The position numbers were made by a program, and so were the translations under genes. A stretch of 64,000 bases of DNA from Zasmidium citrigriseum (taxonomy: Eukaryota > Ascomycota > Dothideomycetes > Mycosphaerellales > Mycosphaerellaceae): contig NHNW01000012.1 of NCBI GenBank assembly GCA_002786025.1, positions 806,001 through 870,000 of the forward strand. The letters are read 5' to 3'. Below are positions 31,236 through 42,400 of the stretch, piece after piece. Positions within the stretch are counted from its first letter, which is position 1; every line of letters begins with the position of its first letter. The notes below the pieces were generated by a model that had not been told where the DNA came from, made no database searches, and was given only the letters and a program-made list of their open reading frames with translations.

Positions 31236-32588
31236 CTATCGAACTACGCCAATGGGTGTGGCATAAGGTGTTGCTGCTTGCACCCAATTGCCCAATCCTG
31301 CATCATCCTCTGACTCTCTGCCGGGATACTCGCGGAAATGATCGCTGCCAAATCGATCCCAGGACATGTCCTTCAGGAACCCAGGACTGGGAGGTCCAAG
31401 GGCAGAAGCATTATCCCCTGCTTTCCCGAGCAGGCTGGCTTCGAAGATCTCCTCCCAATCGTACCCGAACCCATTCTCCTCATTCTCCCCGTCCTGGACT
31501 TTGAGCATATCCCTCCCTAGACGCTCACTCCAGTATCCAGGATGCATGCAGCACCACTGAAGGACATCCTTTCGAAGAGTATGGCGCTCCGTCGTCATGA
31601 AGAATGGCCTCAAAGGACCAGGATAGAGCAGATGATTTATCCACAAGCATAAGGATTCTTTCTCGGCGTCCTCCTCGACACGCCCATCAGAGGGACGGCC
31701 GATGCCTTCAAGTAGACCCTTGATGAGCGCCGGAGCTAGACGCTTCTGCTCGCCAATGGTGGATCTGAGGAGATCTTCCCAGATCACATAAGCGCCTTCC
31801 ATCGAGGAGCCAAGTCTGTACAAAGTCAGCTGGTGCAAAGAGTCCCTCAAGAATGCAACATACTCTCTCTTTGACGGATTCAGCAATTTCTCCCCAACCA
31901 AGACATCAATATAGGCCTCCATTTTGGCAACATCCTTCCCAAAGAAATCCAATGAAGCCCACATGGTCTGCTGAATGTCAGAAAAGTCGTACTTATATTT
32001 CCGCTTGTTCTTGACCGCCTCTCGTCGTCTGCTTCTGAATCCCCTCAAGATCTGCCTCGCCTCAGCTTTCATCTGCTCCAGCGAGACAGCCGCAGCCTCA
32101 CCCGTCGCCGGTCCATCCAATCGACTCCAATAAACAGTCCACAACCACCCCAACGCATCATCCACCGCCTTGACAAGCCTCTGCACAGCCGGCAACTCCT
32201 CATGCGTCGCCTCATGCCTCAACGCCACAAACTCCACCGGCATTCCAATCTGCTTCGCAATATCCAACATACTGCTCGGCTCCAGACTGCGCTCGCGATT
32301 CCGGCCAATATCGCAGAACCCCGTGACGAAACGCGTGAAAGCTGCGCTGTACACGGCACGAATGCTGAAAATGGAATTGTCGGGATTGGAGTGGTGGAGG
32401 ATTGCGTCGATTAGTAGGGCCGTGGATTCTACGGCGTGAGGGAGGTTGCCTCGTAGTTTCCAGGCCATGACGCGGTCGATTGCATGGCGTCGGTTGTCCT
32501 GGGTGGGATCTGTGCGGTAGAGTTGGGAGCGGACTTGTAGGAGGTCGGATTGGGAGCGCCAGGGGGTGATTGTGTATTTTGAGGCCAT
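31236..32588 (-). CDS. LAS1: Pre-rRNA endonuclease Las1
   Basis: Las1 is a HEPN nuclease that, with the Grc3 kinase, cuts the ITS2 spacer of pre-rRNA in the nucleolus during 60S maturation. A single exon encodes 450 residues. The N-terminal HEPN domain holds the catalytic R-x4-H motif as RHEATH (R124 to H129), preceded by the typical MPVEFVALRHEATHEELP context. The C-terminal part is the coil and Grc3-binding region, less conserved. The NAD kinase gene is divergent 397 bp upstream. Confidence 0.94.
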   Translation of the reverse strand: MASKYTITPWRSQSDLLQVRSQLYRTDPTQDNRRHAIDRVMAWKLRGNLPHAVESTALLIDAILHHSNPDNSIFSIRAVYSAAFTRFVTGFCDIGRNRERSLEPSSMLDIAKQIGMPVEFVALRHEATHEELPAVQRLVKAVDDALGWLWTVYWSRLDGPATGEAAAVSLEQMKAEARQILRGFRSRRREAVKNKRKYKYDFSDIQQTMWASLDFFGKDVAKMEAYIDVLVGEKLLNPSKREYVAFLRDSLHQLTLYRLGSSMEGAYVIWEDLLRSTIGEQKRLAPALIKGLLEGIGRPSDGRVEEDAEKESLCLWINHLLYPGPLRPFFMTTERHTLRKDVLQWCCMHPGYWSERLGRDMLKVQDGENEENGFGYDWEEIFEASLLGKAGDNASALGPPSPGFLKDMSWDRFGSDHFREYPGRESEDDAGLGNWVQAATPYATPIGVVR

Positions 32589-32985
32589 TGATAGAAGATA
32601 CGCGATATCACGTGGAGTTCGAGATGATCCTGGTTATCGTTTCTGGCGCGTGTAAGGTGAATGTGTTCTTTGTCAGCGGCTTGGTGATCCTGCAATGCGG
32701 CAGAGGCGTATAGCTGCTTCGATAGCTGTTTCCTGAGCTCTGTTTCTTGCTTCTCGGTGCTGACGATGTCCAGTAACGTGTTCGACTGCCACTTGTCTCC
32801 AGCAAAGAGCGTGAAGTCGCGAACTTCCCGATGACAAATTTCTTAGACAACACGCTAGCGACGCACGTGCGTAATCGATAGCTACCCGTCCGCGGATCCC
32901 TGCCCCTGCTCTCCCCACCATTCCAACGAAGTTGTGACGCGAACGGACGAGTCCGAGTCTCTCAAAGCACGGCATACTTCTAATC
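32589..32985. promoter_or_regulatory. Divergent promoter, LAS1 / NAD kinase
   Basis: This 397-bp interval lies between divergent ATGs. Minus-strand short frames run through it (32608..33038) without family signals. It presumably carries both promoters. Confidence 0.5.
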
Positions 32986-34700
32986 ATGTCCTCCCCTTCG
33001 CGACCCAACGGTGTAACTGGCCTCCTCAAGAATGTCAAAAATCGTCTAACAGGTTCTCACGAAAACGACTCGGCATCCAACATGTCTACCGAGGAGCAGA
33101 AGCATCTTAATACCGAGAGCGGCGTGGATGTGAACCAATTCGAGCAAGCTTTCGTACACCATCATGAGGTAGGAAGAGTCGAAAGTCAAGTCGGGAGGAG
33201 TTGCTGATTTCTGGACAAGGACGACGGCGGCATGCTACACTCCAGCGACTCGGAGGGCATTTCAGAACAGCTCGAGGTCATATTCGAACGACAAGACGCC
33301 CAGCGGAGACGAGCATCAATGGTTCCAGACACCTCCCGACGGCCACAATCGAGTCGGAAAAGGACATCATGTTTCGTACACTCGTTACTGGAAGAGAAGA
33401 CCAAGCTCGGCCAGATGAAAGTTAAAGATGAGGGTCTCCATAAACCTGCGGATAAAGAGACGGAACAACCGCAAGAAGGGCAACATACGCAATCGCGGCT
33501 TTTGACCAAGAAGCAACTATCCGATATGGCGTTTGGCATCCGAGAACTGTCGAAGAAGTTGGGACACATTCGGTTGCTGCTGAAAGTACGGAATGTGTTC
33601 CTACTCACGAAGGCTCACGACCAGACGCTCATTAAGAAGACGCGAGATGTGGCTGAGTGGCTTTTACAACAGAAGAATGCTGAGGGAAAGCAATACATCG
33701 TCTGGGTGGAAGACACTATGCAGAACAGCAAATCGTTCGATGCATCTGGGTTAACGGGTCAGGATCCATCGTACAAAGAACGATTAAAATACTGGAACAA
33801 CGATCTTTGCGCCAGAAAGCCACATACGTTCGAGATATGTCTGGCTCTTGGAGGCGATGGGACGGTGCTCTACGCTTCATGGCTCTTTCAACGCATCGTC
33901 CCTCCCGTCATGTCATTCGCCTTGGGATCATTAGGATTCCTCACGAAATTCGACTACAACAAGCACCCCGAGATCCTCACCCGAGCTTTCAACGAAGGGA
34001 TCACAGTCTCTCTACGCCTACGATTCGAAGCAACCATCATGCGCTCGACACATCGAGAAGACAAGGAAGAACAGGGCTCAAGAGATTTGATCGACGAATT
34101 GATCGGTCATGCCAGCGACGATGCAACGACACATCGACCAGATGGTAGCCACAACATTCTCAACGACATTGTCATGGATAGAGGGCCTAATCCAACGATG
34201 ACCAGCATTGAGGTGTTTGGAGACGACGAGCACTTTACAACTGTACAAGCGGACGGCATTTGCGTTGCAACGCCTACTGGATCTACTGCGTACAATCTTG
34301 CTGCTGGTGGAAGCTTGTGCCATCCTGACAACCCAGTCATTCTTGTCACGGCGATAGCACCACATACCTTGAGCTTCAGACCAATTATCTTGCCAGACAC
34401 CATTGTCCTCAGAATCGGCGTTCCGTATGATGCACGAGCGAGTTGCTGGGCTAGTTTCGATGGCAAGGAGAGGTACGTTGAAAACGACATTGAGAGATTA
34501 TCGAAGACTGACATGTCTCTAGATCTGAACTTCGTCCTGGTGACTATGTGACAATCTCAGCCAGCAGATTTCCATTCCCCAGTGTCCTTCCCTTAGATCG
34601 TCGCAGCGAGGACTGGGTCGACAGCATCTCCCGAACTCTCAACTGGAACAACAGACAACGGCAAAAGGCATTCACACATGAAAGTACCTCGAAGTCGTAA
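32986..34700 (+). CDS. NAD(H) kinase (ATP-NAD kinase family)
   Basis: The enzyme phosphorylates NAD or NADH to NADP(H). Exons 32986..33168, 33220..34472 and 34523..34700, with 51- and 50-bp introns, encode 537 residues. The third exon is needed for the conserved ending (RPGDYVTISASRFPFPSV), because reading through the second intron ends early. The nucleotide-binding motif is LALGGDGTVLYAS (GGDG at residues 272-275). The NE/D substrate motif is LNDIVMDRGPNP and the glycine-rich motif is ATPTGSTAYNLAAGGSL. The long Ser/Lys-rich N-terminus of about 170 residues has no clear mitochondrial targeting signal, so it resembles the cytosolic Utr1/Yef1 group. Confidence 0.94.
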
Positions 34701-35226
34701 CGAAGCAGTGGCGTATCGATTGAATACGAGATGGATGATTGAATGATGACAAGAGCGTTCAAGCAGGCTAGAACCTCCAGAAACGAAACACTCTCAACAT
34801 TGCTGACCAAGAATACTGTCACCTCGTGAAAAGCAGGTCCACGAGATTTGGTCCCCGGAAGTCGATGGCCACGCAACACGCAAAAAGCTGAAGCAAAAGA
34901 AGCTTCGCATCCGTTTCAAAACGACAAGTGCTTGTGCATGCAGCCTCCCGATCCTTCGCGTCGTCTTGTTTCCTGATTCGGCCTCGCTCAGTACCTATAA
35001 TTTACCTCACCGGAACCACACATCCTAGCGTTCGCCTCCCGTGGATAGTGAAGAGCGAAATTGCAGGAACCACAAACCAGACGCCTCTTGCGCAGGCACA
35101 GCCGCAGTAGGATCTTGTCTCTCTTTTAAAAGGAGACGTGTTTCGCTTTCCTTGCTTTCTTTGTTCCACGCGCGTACTTCTTATTGACGACTCTTCTCTC
35201 TCCTTCAACGCCAAACGACAGTCAAG
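34701..35226. other. Promoter region of the GPI-protein gene
   Basis: This 526-bp gap lies between an NAD kinase stop and a plus-strand gene. It contains a TTTTAAAA TATA-like element at 35124..35131 and a long C/T-rich leader just before the ATG at 35227, a layout common for strongly expressed fungal genes. Confidence 0.45.
35124..35131 (+). promoter_or_regulatory. TATA-like box
   Basis: TTTTAAAA lies 96 bp before the ATG of the GPI-anchored protein gene and is followed by a pyrimidine-rich tract, a typical core-promoter arrangement. It is identified by position and sequence only. Confidence 0.35.
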
Positions 35227-36078
35227 ATGAAGTACACCACCGCCGCCGCCCTGCTCCTCGCAGTAGCGACCGCCCAACAAGACTCCTCCCCTTCCGAATA
35301 TTCCTCTCCCGTCGAGAAAGCCTGCAACCCAAACAACTCCTCCGGCATGCCCGACTTCAACGCCCCCTGCAACGCCGTAAAAGCGATCGAATACCAGTGC
35401 ATCTACGGACCGGATTACCTCGCCCAAGCTCAGGCCGTGCTCGGCGGTAGCAACAAGAAACGCCAAAGCGACAGCGATGACCAGTATGGCACCGACGCAG
35501 ACATCTCCATGCAATCAAACTCCACACAGCGGACGTGTATTTGCGAGAGCCAGTTCTTCGACCAAGTGAACGGTTGCTCGGCTTGCTACAAAGCTCATGG
35601 AGATCTGGATAACGAGTTCGACGCTTCGATTATCGATGATAAAGCTATTGCTTCTCTTTCCTCGGCTTACTGCGCTGTTTCTGCGACGCCGTCGGTTGGT
35701 TTGGCGGATTTCCTCTTGCAGTGGGCGGATCAGTGGAACTCCTCGCATCCTGCTACGGGATCGGCGACGAGCACCATGAGCGATCCGATTGGCAACAAGA
35801 CTGCGGTCAGTCTGTATTACACGCCCAGTGTGACAGGCTCGGCGGCTTGGGTCATTGCGGAGCAGACTTCTGGCGCGAGCAGTGGGATGGGAACGTTCGC
35901 GAGTGGGAATACTGTCAGTGGCATGATTATGCCGACGGCGAGCGCGAATAACGACGCTGCGCAGACGACGGGCTCGGACTCGAATGGTTCTTCGTCGACT
36001 TCGTCTGGAGGTGCTGCGGTTGCTACCGCTGCCGGTATGGGGATGCTGGGTCTTGCTGGATTGGTCGCGATGTTGTAG
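35227..36078 (+). CDS. Secreted GPI-anchored cell-surface protein
   Basis: A single exon encodes 283 residues. Residues 1-16 form a signal peptide (MKYTTAAALLLAVATA). The ectodomain has paired cysteines (C-x14-C spacing in the first 50 residues, then CIC and GCSACYKAHG) and several N-glycosylation sites. A Ser/Thr/Gly-rich stalk leads to a C-terminal hydrophobic tail (VATAAGMGMLGLAGLVAML) that ends without basic residues. This is the GPI-attachment pattern; the omega site is probably in the Ser/Gly run just before. It is a cell-wall or plasma-membrane protein of a fungal family with no known enzyme activity. A KKR at about residue 78 could be a Kex2-type cleavage site. The third base of codons is strongly G/C, suggesting good expression. 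Confidence 0.85.
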   Translation: MKYTTAAALLLAVATAQQDSSPSEYSSPVEKACNPNNSSGMPDFNAPCNAVKAIEYQCIYGPDYLAQAQAVLGGSNKKRQSDSDDQYGTDADISMQSNSTQRTCICESQFFDQVNGCSACYKAHGDLDNEFDASIIDDKAIASLSSAYCAVSATPSVGLADFLLQWADQWNSSHPATGSATSTMSDPIGNKTAVSLYYTPSVTGSAAWVIAEQTSGASSGMGTFASGNTVSGMIMPTASANNDAAQTTGSDSNGSSSTSSGGAAVATAAGMGMLGLAGLVAML

Positions 36079-36433
36079 AATAGTGATCCCTCTTGCTGGG
36101 TAAGCGAGGCGTCCTGGATAATGAATCTCATGTATTTCATGCTCTTGAACTCGATGAAGTGCCGTTTTCCTTTCCTAGTTGACAGTCCGTAGACTCATTC
36201 CTGCCCTCCTACCGCTCAAACCGAAAAAGGCTCTCTCTCCGCATGACTGCATAATCCAAGCTCTTGATGAGCTTCCCAAGACTCTCAGTACTGTGGAACA
36301 GAGACTGAGATTACAGGAAGCCTTGCTCTCTGACCGAAATACCGAGGGAACGCCAGACGCCTTCGCTGAAACGCATGTCCACATAGCAATATCAAGCCAA
36401 AACTTTCTCTTCTTTTGCATCCATCACAGCCTT
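36079..36433. other. Convergent 3' regions, GPI protein / SWD2
   Basis: This 355-bp gap lies between convergent stops. It has short frames only, with no gene seen. Confidence 0.5.
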
Positions 36434-37522
36434 CTAGGCGATGTCAGGGTCCGGTAGCCACATCATCATATCCTTATCCGCTGAAGCAATCATGTTGAAG
36501 CGCGGGTTGTATGCCACCACTCTTGAAGGTCTTTGACTCGGCAAGTCGGTCATGGGCTCCAGCACCTTGTCACTCCTGTCGCTCGACTCGCAGTCCCATA
36601 CCAGCAATCCATTTTGCCCGCCACTTCCTCCAATTACGTATCTCCCATCTGGGGAGAAGCTCGCCGAGCTCTGGATGTAGGATGGCGTGTAGTTGTCGGA
36701 GGATTGTGGCAGGTCCTCACCAGGTGCGATGTGATGGCGATCCGATCCAGCGGGACGGGAAAGGTAGTGAAGAAAATCGCCACTAAAGGCGTCGAGAAGA
36801 AAATGTCCTGGCCCATTGGTACTGATGAGCAAGTACTTGCCATTGTTGCTGAACTCCATTCCTGCCCAGCCTTCACCTGGTCTATGACCTCGAGATGCCA
36901 CACGGTTTTCAAACGGTTCCAAGTCGAAGCTCGCAAATGGAGGTTTGTCGTAGGCTCGTAAGTCGTAGAGACAAATCATCTGCGCCGGCGGACTGGCGAT
37001 TGCGATGACGCTAGCACTCGCATCGAAGGCGGAGAACCAGGGCGACTGAAAGTTCAGCTGGCCCTGTGCATTGGCAGACCGGCAATCCCACAGCTTGATT
37101 GTGTTGTCCAGACTCGCGCTTATGAATGTGTCATTGCTTGGACTTAGAGCCAAGCTGGTGACTCTGTCGGTGTGCCCTCTGAAGTAGCGCAGGAAGCTGT
37201 TGTCGTGCATGGAGAGGTAGCGAATGCCATCGTCGAGCTTCGTTGAGGCGTAAATGATGGAGGTGCTGTGGTGGGTGAAGCGGGCAAGGGCGCTGCCATA
37301 CTTCTGCGACTTCAGCTCTTTGGCATGTGCGCCCGCCTTGGTGTTAAACAGTTGGATCGTGTCATCGCTGCGGGAGAGGAGCAGGAATTCGCCGCTGTCG
37401 TCGAAGTCGGCGGACGTGTACTGCGCATTCGGCGGGTTCTTGAAATGCTTGGTGGGGCGGAAGGTGGCGATGATGTCCTGCACGCGGGCGGTGGGCGGCG
37501 CAGAGGGCGCGTCGGCCATCAT
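36434..37522 (-). CDS. SWD2: WD40 protein Swd2 (COMPASS and mRNA 3'-end machinery)
   Basis: Swd2 is shared by the Set1/COMPASS histone H3K4 methyltransferase and the cleavage and polyadenylation factor. A single exon encodes 362 residues from the ATG at 37522; a second ATG follows at once. The open frame reaches 37573 only from a GTG, so I do not use that start. WD repeats include TSADFDDSGEFLLLSRSDDTIQLFN, YFRGHTDRVTSLALSP, FISASLDNTIKLWDCR, MICLYDLRAYD, LISTNGPGHFLLDAFSG and a closing LLVWDCESSD. RPTKHFKN near the start is characteristic of Swd2 and Wdr82. OAC1 is divergent 355 bp away. Confidence 0.94.
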   Translation of the reverse strand: MMADAPSAPPTARVQDIIATFRPTKHFKNPPNAQYTSADFDDSGEFLLLSRSDDTIQLFNTKAGAHAKELKSQKYGSALARFTHHSTSIIYASTKLDDGIRYLSMHDNSFLRYFRGHTDRVTSLALSPSNDTFISASLDNTIKLWDCRSANAQGQLNFQSPWFSAFDASASVIAIASPPAQMICLYDLRAYDKPPFASFDLEPFENRVASRGHRPGEGWAGMEFSNNGKYLLISTNGPGHFLLDAFSGDFLHYLSRPAGSDRHHIAPGEDLPQSSDNYTPSYIQSSASFSPDGRYVIGGSGGQNGLLVWDCESSDRSDKVLEPMTDLPSQRPSRVVAYNPRFNMIASADKDMMMWLPDPDIA

Positions 37523-37877
37523 CGTCGGTGTTACAGTCAAGTGTTTGTGGATGATGATGAGAAAGCCAGGCACGCGAACAATCCGAGAACGTGGAGCTTG
37601 GTGGGACGGCGCTAAAAGTAGCTTATCTGATGCAGGGCTGCAGCTGCCGAGTTCGGCGAATGAAGTGAATTCAATTTAACCTTTGCGCGCACACCACAGC
37701 TCTCGGTCATCGGTCAGCTTATGAAGAACAACCGACTCGTCTGATACTCCCTTCAACCTCACATTCACCTACGATCGAGCCTGAATCAATCTCCGTATGA
37801 CGCTGCGGTAGCCTAAGAAGAATTGAGGGCATTGGAGAAAGAAACGACCGGGAGGCTGGGGAGAGGCAGCAGCAACG
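37523..37877. promoter_or_regulatory. Divergent promoter, SWD2 / OAC1
   Basis: This 355-bp interval lies between divergent ATGs. It contains an AATTCAATTTAA patch near 37668-37680. I see no gene. Confidence 0.5.
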
Positions 37878-38893
37878 ATGTCGACCACCTTGGGCTCCTT
37901 CATAGCAGGAGGCATAGCAGCATGCGGTGCGGTCACCGTCACACACTCCTTCGAAACCGTCAAGATCCGACTACAACTTCAAGGAGAGCTGAAAGCCAGA
38001 AAAGATGCGCCGCGGTTATACAAAGGAGTACTTCACGGCGTGAAGGTCATTTATACCAATGAAGGCTTCAAAGGTCTCCTACGCGGTCTCAACTGCGCCG
38101 TACGTTGAACTTCTCCCTCATACGACTCAGTTAATACTAAATGTCACTTCAGTACATCTACCAAATGACCCTCAACGGCTGCCGCCTCGGCTTCTACGAC
38201 CCCATCCGCACAACCCTCAACTCCCTCTACCTAACCCGCTCGCCCCTCCACGGCCGCGACTCCAACGTCAAACAATACCAATCCCTCCCCATAAACATCT
38301 TCTCCGGCGCCAGCTCCGGAATCCTCGGCGCCTTCCTCGGCTCCCCCTTCTTCCTCGTAAAAACCCGCCTGCAATCCTTCTCCCCCTTCCTCCCGGTAGG
38401 AACCCAGCACCAATACCGCAATGCCTGGGACGGCCTGCGACAGATCTACGGCGCCGAAGGTATCCGCGGGCTTTGGAGAGGCGTAGGACCCGCGATGGTG
38501 CGGACGGGTTTCGGATCTTCAGTCCAACTGCCCACGTATTTCTTCGCGAAACGACTACTCCAACGAAACTTCCACCTACAAGACGGCGCACCGCTCCATC
38601 TCATGTCATCAACCGCATCAGGCTTCGTGGTTTGCGTCGTTATGCACCCGCCCGACACAGTCATGAGCCGGATGTACAACCAGACGGGGAATTTATACTC
38701 GGGAGCCTTGGATTGCTTGTTTAGGACCGTCAAGACAGAGGGGATTCTGGCGGTGTATAAGGGGTTCTTTGCGCATTTGGCCAGGATATTACCGCATACG
38801 ATTCTGACGTTGAGTTTGGCGGAGCAGACGAATAAGCTCATGAGGAGATTTGAGGATCGGATATTGCCCAAGGACGTGAAGGAGAAGTTATAG
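37878..38893 (+). CDS. OAC1: Mitochondrial oxaloacetate/sulfate carrier Oac1
   Basis: Oac1 is an inner-membrane transporter of the SLC25 carrier family that moves oxaloacetate, sulfate and related anions. Exons 37878..38099 and 38153..38893 (53-bp intron, GTACGT, AATACTAA branch) encode 320 residues. The three repeats are visible with carrier signatures: THSFETVKIRLQ (first, with Ser in the usual Pro place, as in fungal Oac1), GSPFFLVKTRLQ (second) and HPPDTVMSRMY (third). Each is followed by the Gly-rich even helix (EGFKGLLRGL, EGIRGLWRGVGPAM, EGILAVYKGFF). The six transmembrane helices fit. The substrate assignment rests on overall resemblance. Confidence 0.92.
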
Positions 38894-39436
38894 AAGAGGG
38901 TAGGATGTGTGAGGGGATTATGAAGTTGGGAGGTTGGATCGTCAGAAGAGCAAGTCCGAGGAGAATGGACGCTCAATTGTACATATCACGTCTAGAGTAC
39001 TCGATCGATCACTACCACCACCAACCACCATCGAAATAGAAGAGATGTCAAAAGGACAACCATTCTGATACATTCAATTGACAGTCGTTAAATAGATGGA
39101 GCAGCAGCATCCCCTGTAATCCAACGCTTCAAGAGACATAACAACATACAAAAAAGACGAGGCGTCCTATCCACTGGGCTTTCCTCCTTCTGGTACTGCG
39201 CGGTGTGACTATATACAAGGAAAACGCAATCAAAGCATTCAAGATCCGGGTATGGTACTGAGGCAAGTTTCCCAAGAACGGGCCTCGATAACAAGCGATA
39301 ACGCTATCACGCTGGGTCGGCAGGGAGAGTCGAGCAAGGAAAATCGAATCCAAGGCTTGTGAAAGGAGTGTTGGGGTCGTTCCGTGTGGTATCGGTGTGA
39401 GATGGTCGTGGGCTAGGCGGAGATTGCATATTAGGA
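38894..39436. other. Convergent 3' regions, OAC1 / ADF-H gene
   Basis: This 543-bp gap lies between convergent stops, with short ORFs only. It is probably 3' UTRs. Confidence 0.5.
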
Positions 39437-42400
39437 TTAGACCGCCCAGGCTTTCCAGTACGTCCTGAGGAGGAACAGGACCTGGCGCTGGGTCATGCCG
39501 TCTTCACAAGCGGCTTGGAGTGTGGTCCCGTCGTGGAACTCCATGACGACGGAGTAGGGCAGTTCCTGGCTGTCCAGATCCGGCGCGTAGGGGCTCTTGA
39601 AGTCGGCGAGAGGAAATTTCTTCAGCGCGACACCCTTGTGGATGTCCATGGCTTGGGCGATGGCGAATTGGAGGTTGCCCAAGTCGTCAATGGTCACAAT
39701 GCGGCGTTTCCAGAGCTGTTATGCTATTGTTAGTATATCGAACATCGAGTCAAGTTAGAGGTTGTGGCTACTTACCAGCGAGTCAGGGAACTGCACATTC
39801 AGATCGCCCACCACGACTGCGGGTGGCGTATCTTTCTCCGCAGCCACACTCATTCGTTGGGTGTTCTTGCTGCCTCCTTCGCTGCTGGTCAGGCTGGTTG
39901 TGCTGGCTTGAGATTGAGCAGTGCTCTTCCTCTTTGATCCACCGAATGGCATAGTGCTCATGCGCTTGAAGAAACGACTGGTTCGGCCACCCTCCTTAGG
40001 AGCACCGTTCTCGTCGTTCGATGCAAGCGACATTTGCGACTGTGTCCGAGCAGTCGAAGGAGGCGGTGGGAAGTCGTCTAAAGCAGGCGATGATGGCTGC
40101 TTGTGTCGGCCGAATCGGCTTGCTGAGTGAAGGTTCTTGAATTCGCCAGAGTTTCGAGACATTGCGGGCGAGATAGTCTGCTCTGAGGCCATTGACTGCA
40201 CCGATTGTGCTCTCGAGGTATTGAGCGATGGCAATTCACTGGACGGTGTGGTCGCTGCCGACTCTCGTTGGTGGTTCATGATGAGCTCCGAATGCTGTAG
40301 CGATCCCATGTCTGCCTCAGACTCGTCTATCACGCTTGGCCGTACAATTCGAGCTGTTACGGACACGGAGTTCCTGTTCGTTGCAGTGTCATGCTGAATA
40401 TTCCAGCTTGGGGTGTTGCCAGAACCAGAGGGGTGTGATGTAGGCAGTTGGCTCGCCCGGTTGCTACTATGTCTCCTGAACGACGTTGGTCGTTTGGCTG
40501 AAGCCTTCCGTTCTTTGATCTCCTGGTAGCCCCCAGGCGAGGTCTCTGGCGTCAAAGGCCGTGCTTGCGAATTGCTGTAGCCGGCAGCTTCAAGGGCTTG
40601 AATACGCTTGGAGATGCCCGAAGACACGTTCCTCGCCAGCCCAGTGACGGGGTCGTACTTCTCCGGCGGTGGCGTTGGCGAAGAGGCGTGGAATACTCCG
40701 TCAGGTGATAGGCGATCGTCGAAGGATCTCTCTCCAGCGGTTGTAGCGGGCCTTTGAATGTTGACAGAGCGCACAGAGCCATCATCAGCGCTCGCCTTAC
40801 GTGCAATCGGGAACCCGGCTGACATAGGCGACCTTGCAACCATGATTGGGGTTGCTTGCTCGAATGTCGCATCGTGCAGCTCGTCCAGGAGATCGTCATC
40901 GTCATCGTCAGATAGGAAGTCGTCTGGATTGCCTGAAGGAACGTCAACCTGAAGGGGTTCGACGTAGCCTCGTCTTCGCTTCGCCAGATCGCTATTTTGT
41001 CGTCTGGGTGATGTTGGTGGTTCCGCCAGATTCTCACTGCTTCCGGAGCGATTACCGCTGACACTGCCTTCACTCCTGTCATCCTGCTGATTGTCCCTCT
41101 GTGCTACTCCATCAGAAGTCCGCGGTCGTGATCCATCCGCCATTACGATTCGTGGGACAGACGCATTCGCCTCGTTCTTCGCAGGGCGCTCCGTGGTCTG
41201 ACTCTCGACTGAAGATAGCTCATCAGCCTGCGGGTCTGGTGACGCACCCTCAATAGCTTCTTCGATATCTCTCGAGGGTTCATCGTTGTTGAGTGGGGAA
41301 GCATGTTCCCCAGTCGAACCATGACTCGCATCCGGCGGACCATGTTCCTGCAGAACAGGCATCTGCTCTGGAGCTTCACGAGCTTCCACCCGTGGATCCT
41401 CATCTTGACTGTCATCCTTATCGCTCCGCATCTCAATACCCGAATCAGCCTTTGTCGACTGCGGGTGGCCTTCATCATCCGTGGCGGCTTCGGTATCTTG
41501 CTCCTGTATTGTCTTGGACTGTCTCTGGGGAATCGGTTCTGGCGTCTCTGGGATCTTGGGAACTTCGGGAGCATCTTCTAGCGAAGGTTTGGTGGCTTGC
41601 TGCTCTTGAGATTTGCGAAGTTGCTTCTTCCGTAACTCGATCGCCTTCATCAGTCTAAGCTTGTCGGGCGTCATGACGGACTTGTGAGAAGGTGCCGACT
41701 TCACGCTGCCACGCGAGATCGGTCGAGGCTTGTACTCGGGAGTGTCAGGAATCGGGGGAGGGGTGAAAGTTGCAGGCACGCTGGGGACAGGGCTCCGAGG
41801 AATCGCGGCAGTCGATACTGTCCCATGTCCTGAGGATTTCGGTCGCGCGGGCTCCTGCTGCTGCTGCTGCTTCTTCATGGCTGGCTTGAAATTGGCAGGA
41901 AGCGCAGATACCCTCGCTGCTGCTGGCTTTTTGGTTTTCTCAGGCGGATTGACAGGCCTCGGGCCCAGCTTGACCTTGGGCTTGAACCACTCGTCGTATT
42001 TGCGCAGGTCGTAGGGGTCGTCGTCCATCGAGGGCTTCGCAGCTCGCTCGCCAATGGTTGAGCTCCTTTCCAAAGGTACGATTGTGTCGAGTGACAGCTT
42101 GGGCAGATCTCTTTCTTGCGGCTGCAGGCTCTTGGGCTCGTGTGGGATTTCTGCAGCTATCGGTTGCGTTTCTTCGGTTTCTGTAGGTTTTACGGGCTCT
42201 GTTGTCGTTTGTGGTGCTTCTTGGGCGACTGGCGATTCTTGCACAGGTTCCTCGACCTTCTCCTGCTCTTTTGGTGCTTGCAATTCCTCTGCAGCTTTAG
42301 GCGGCTCCTCGGAAACTGCAGAATATGGCGATTCCAACGGGGTGATCGAGGTGTGTCCAGACTCTTCGCGCACCAGATATTGCGACATGGAAGTTTTCAG

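Noticed and set aside
37523..37573. Upstream extension of Swd2 to 37573
   Set aside because: The extension begins at GTG, not ATG; the double ATG at 37522/37519 precedes the conserved start.
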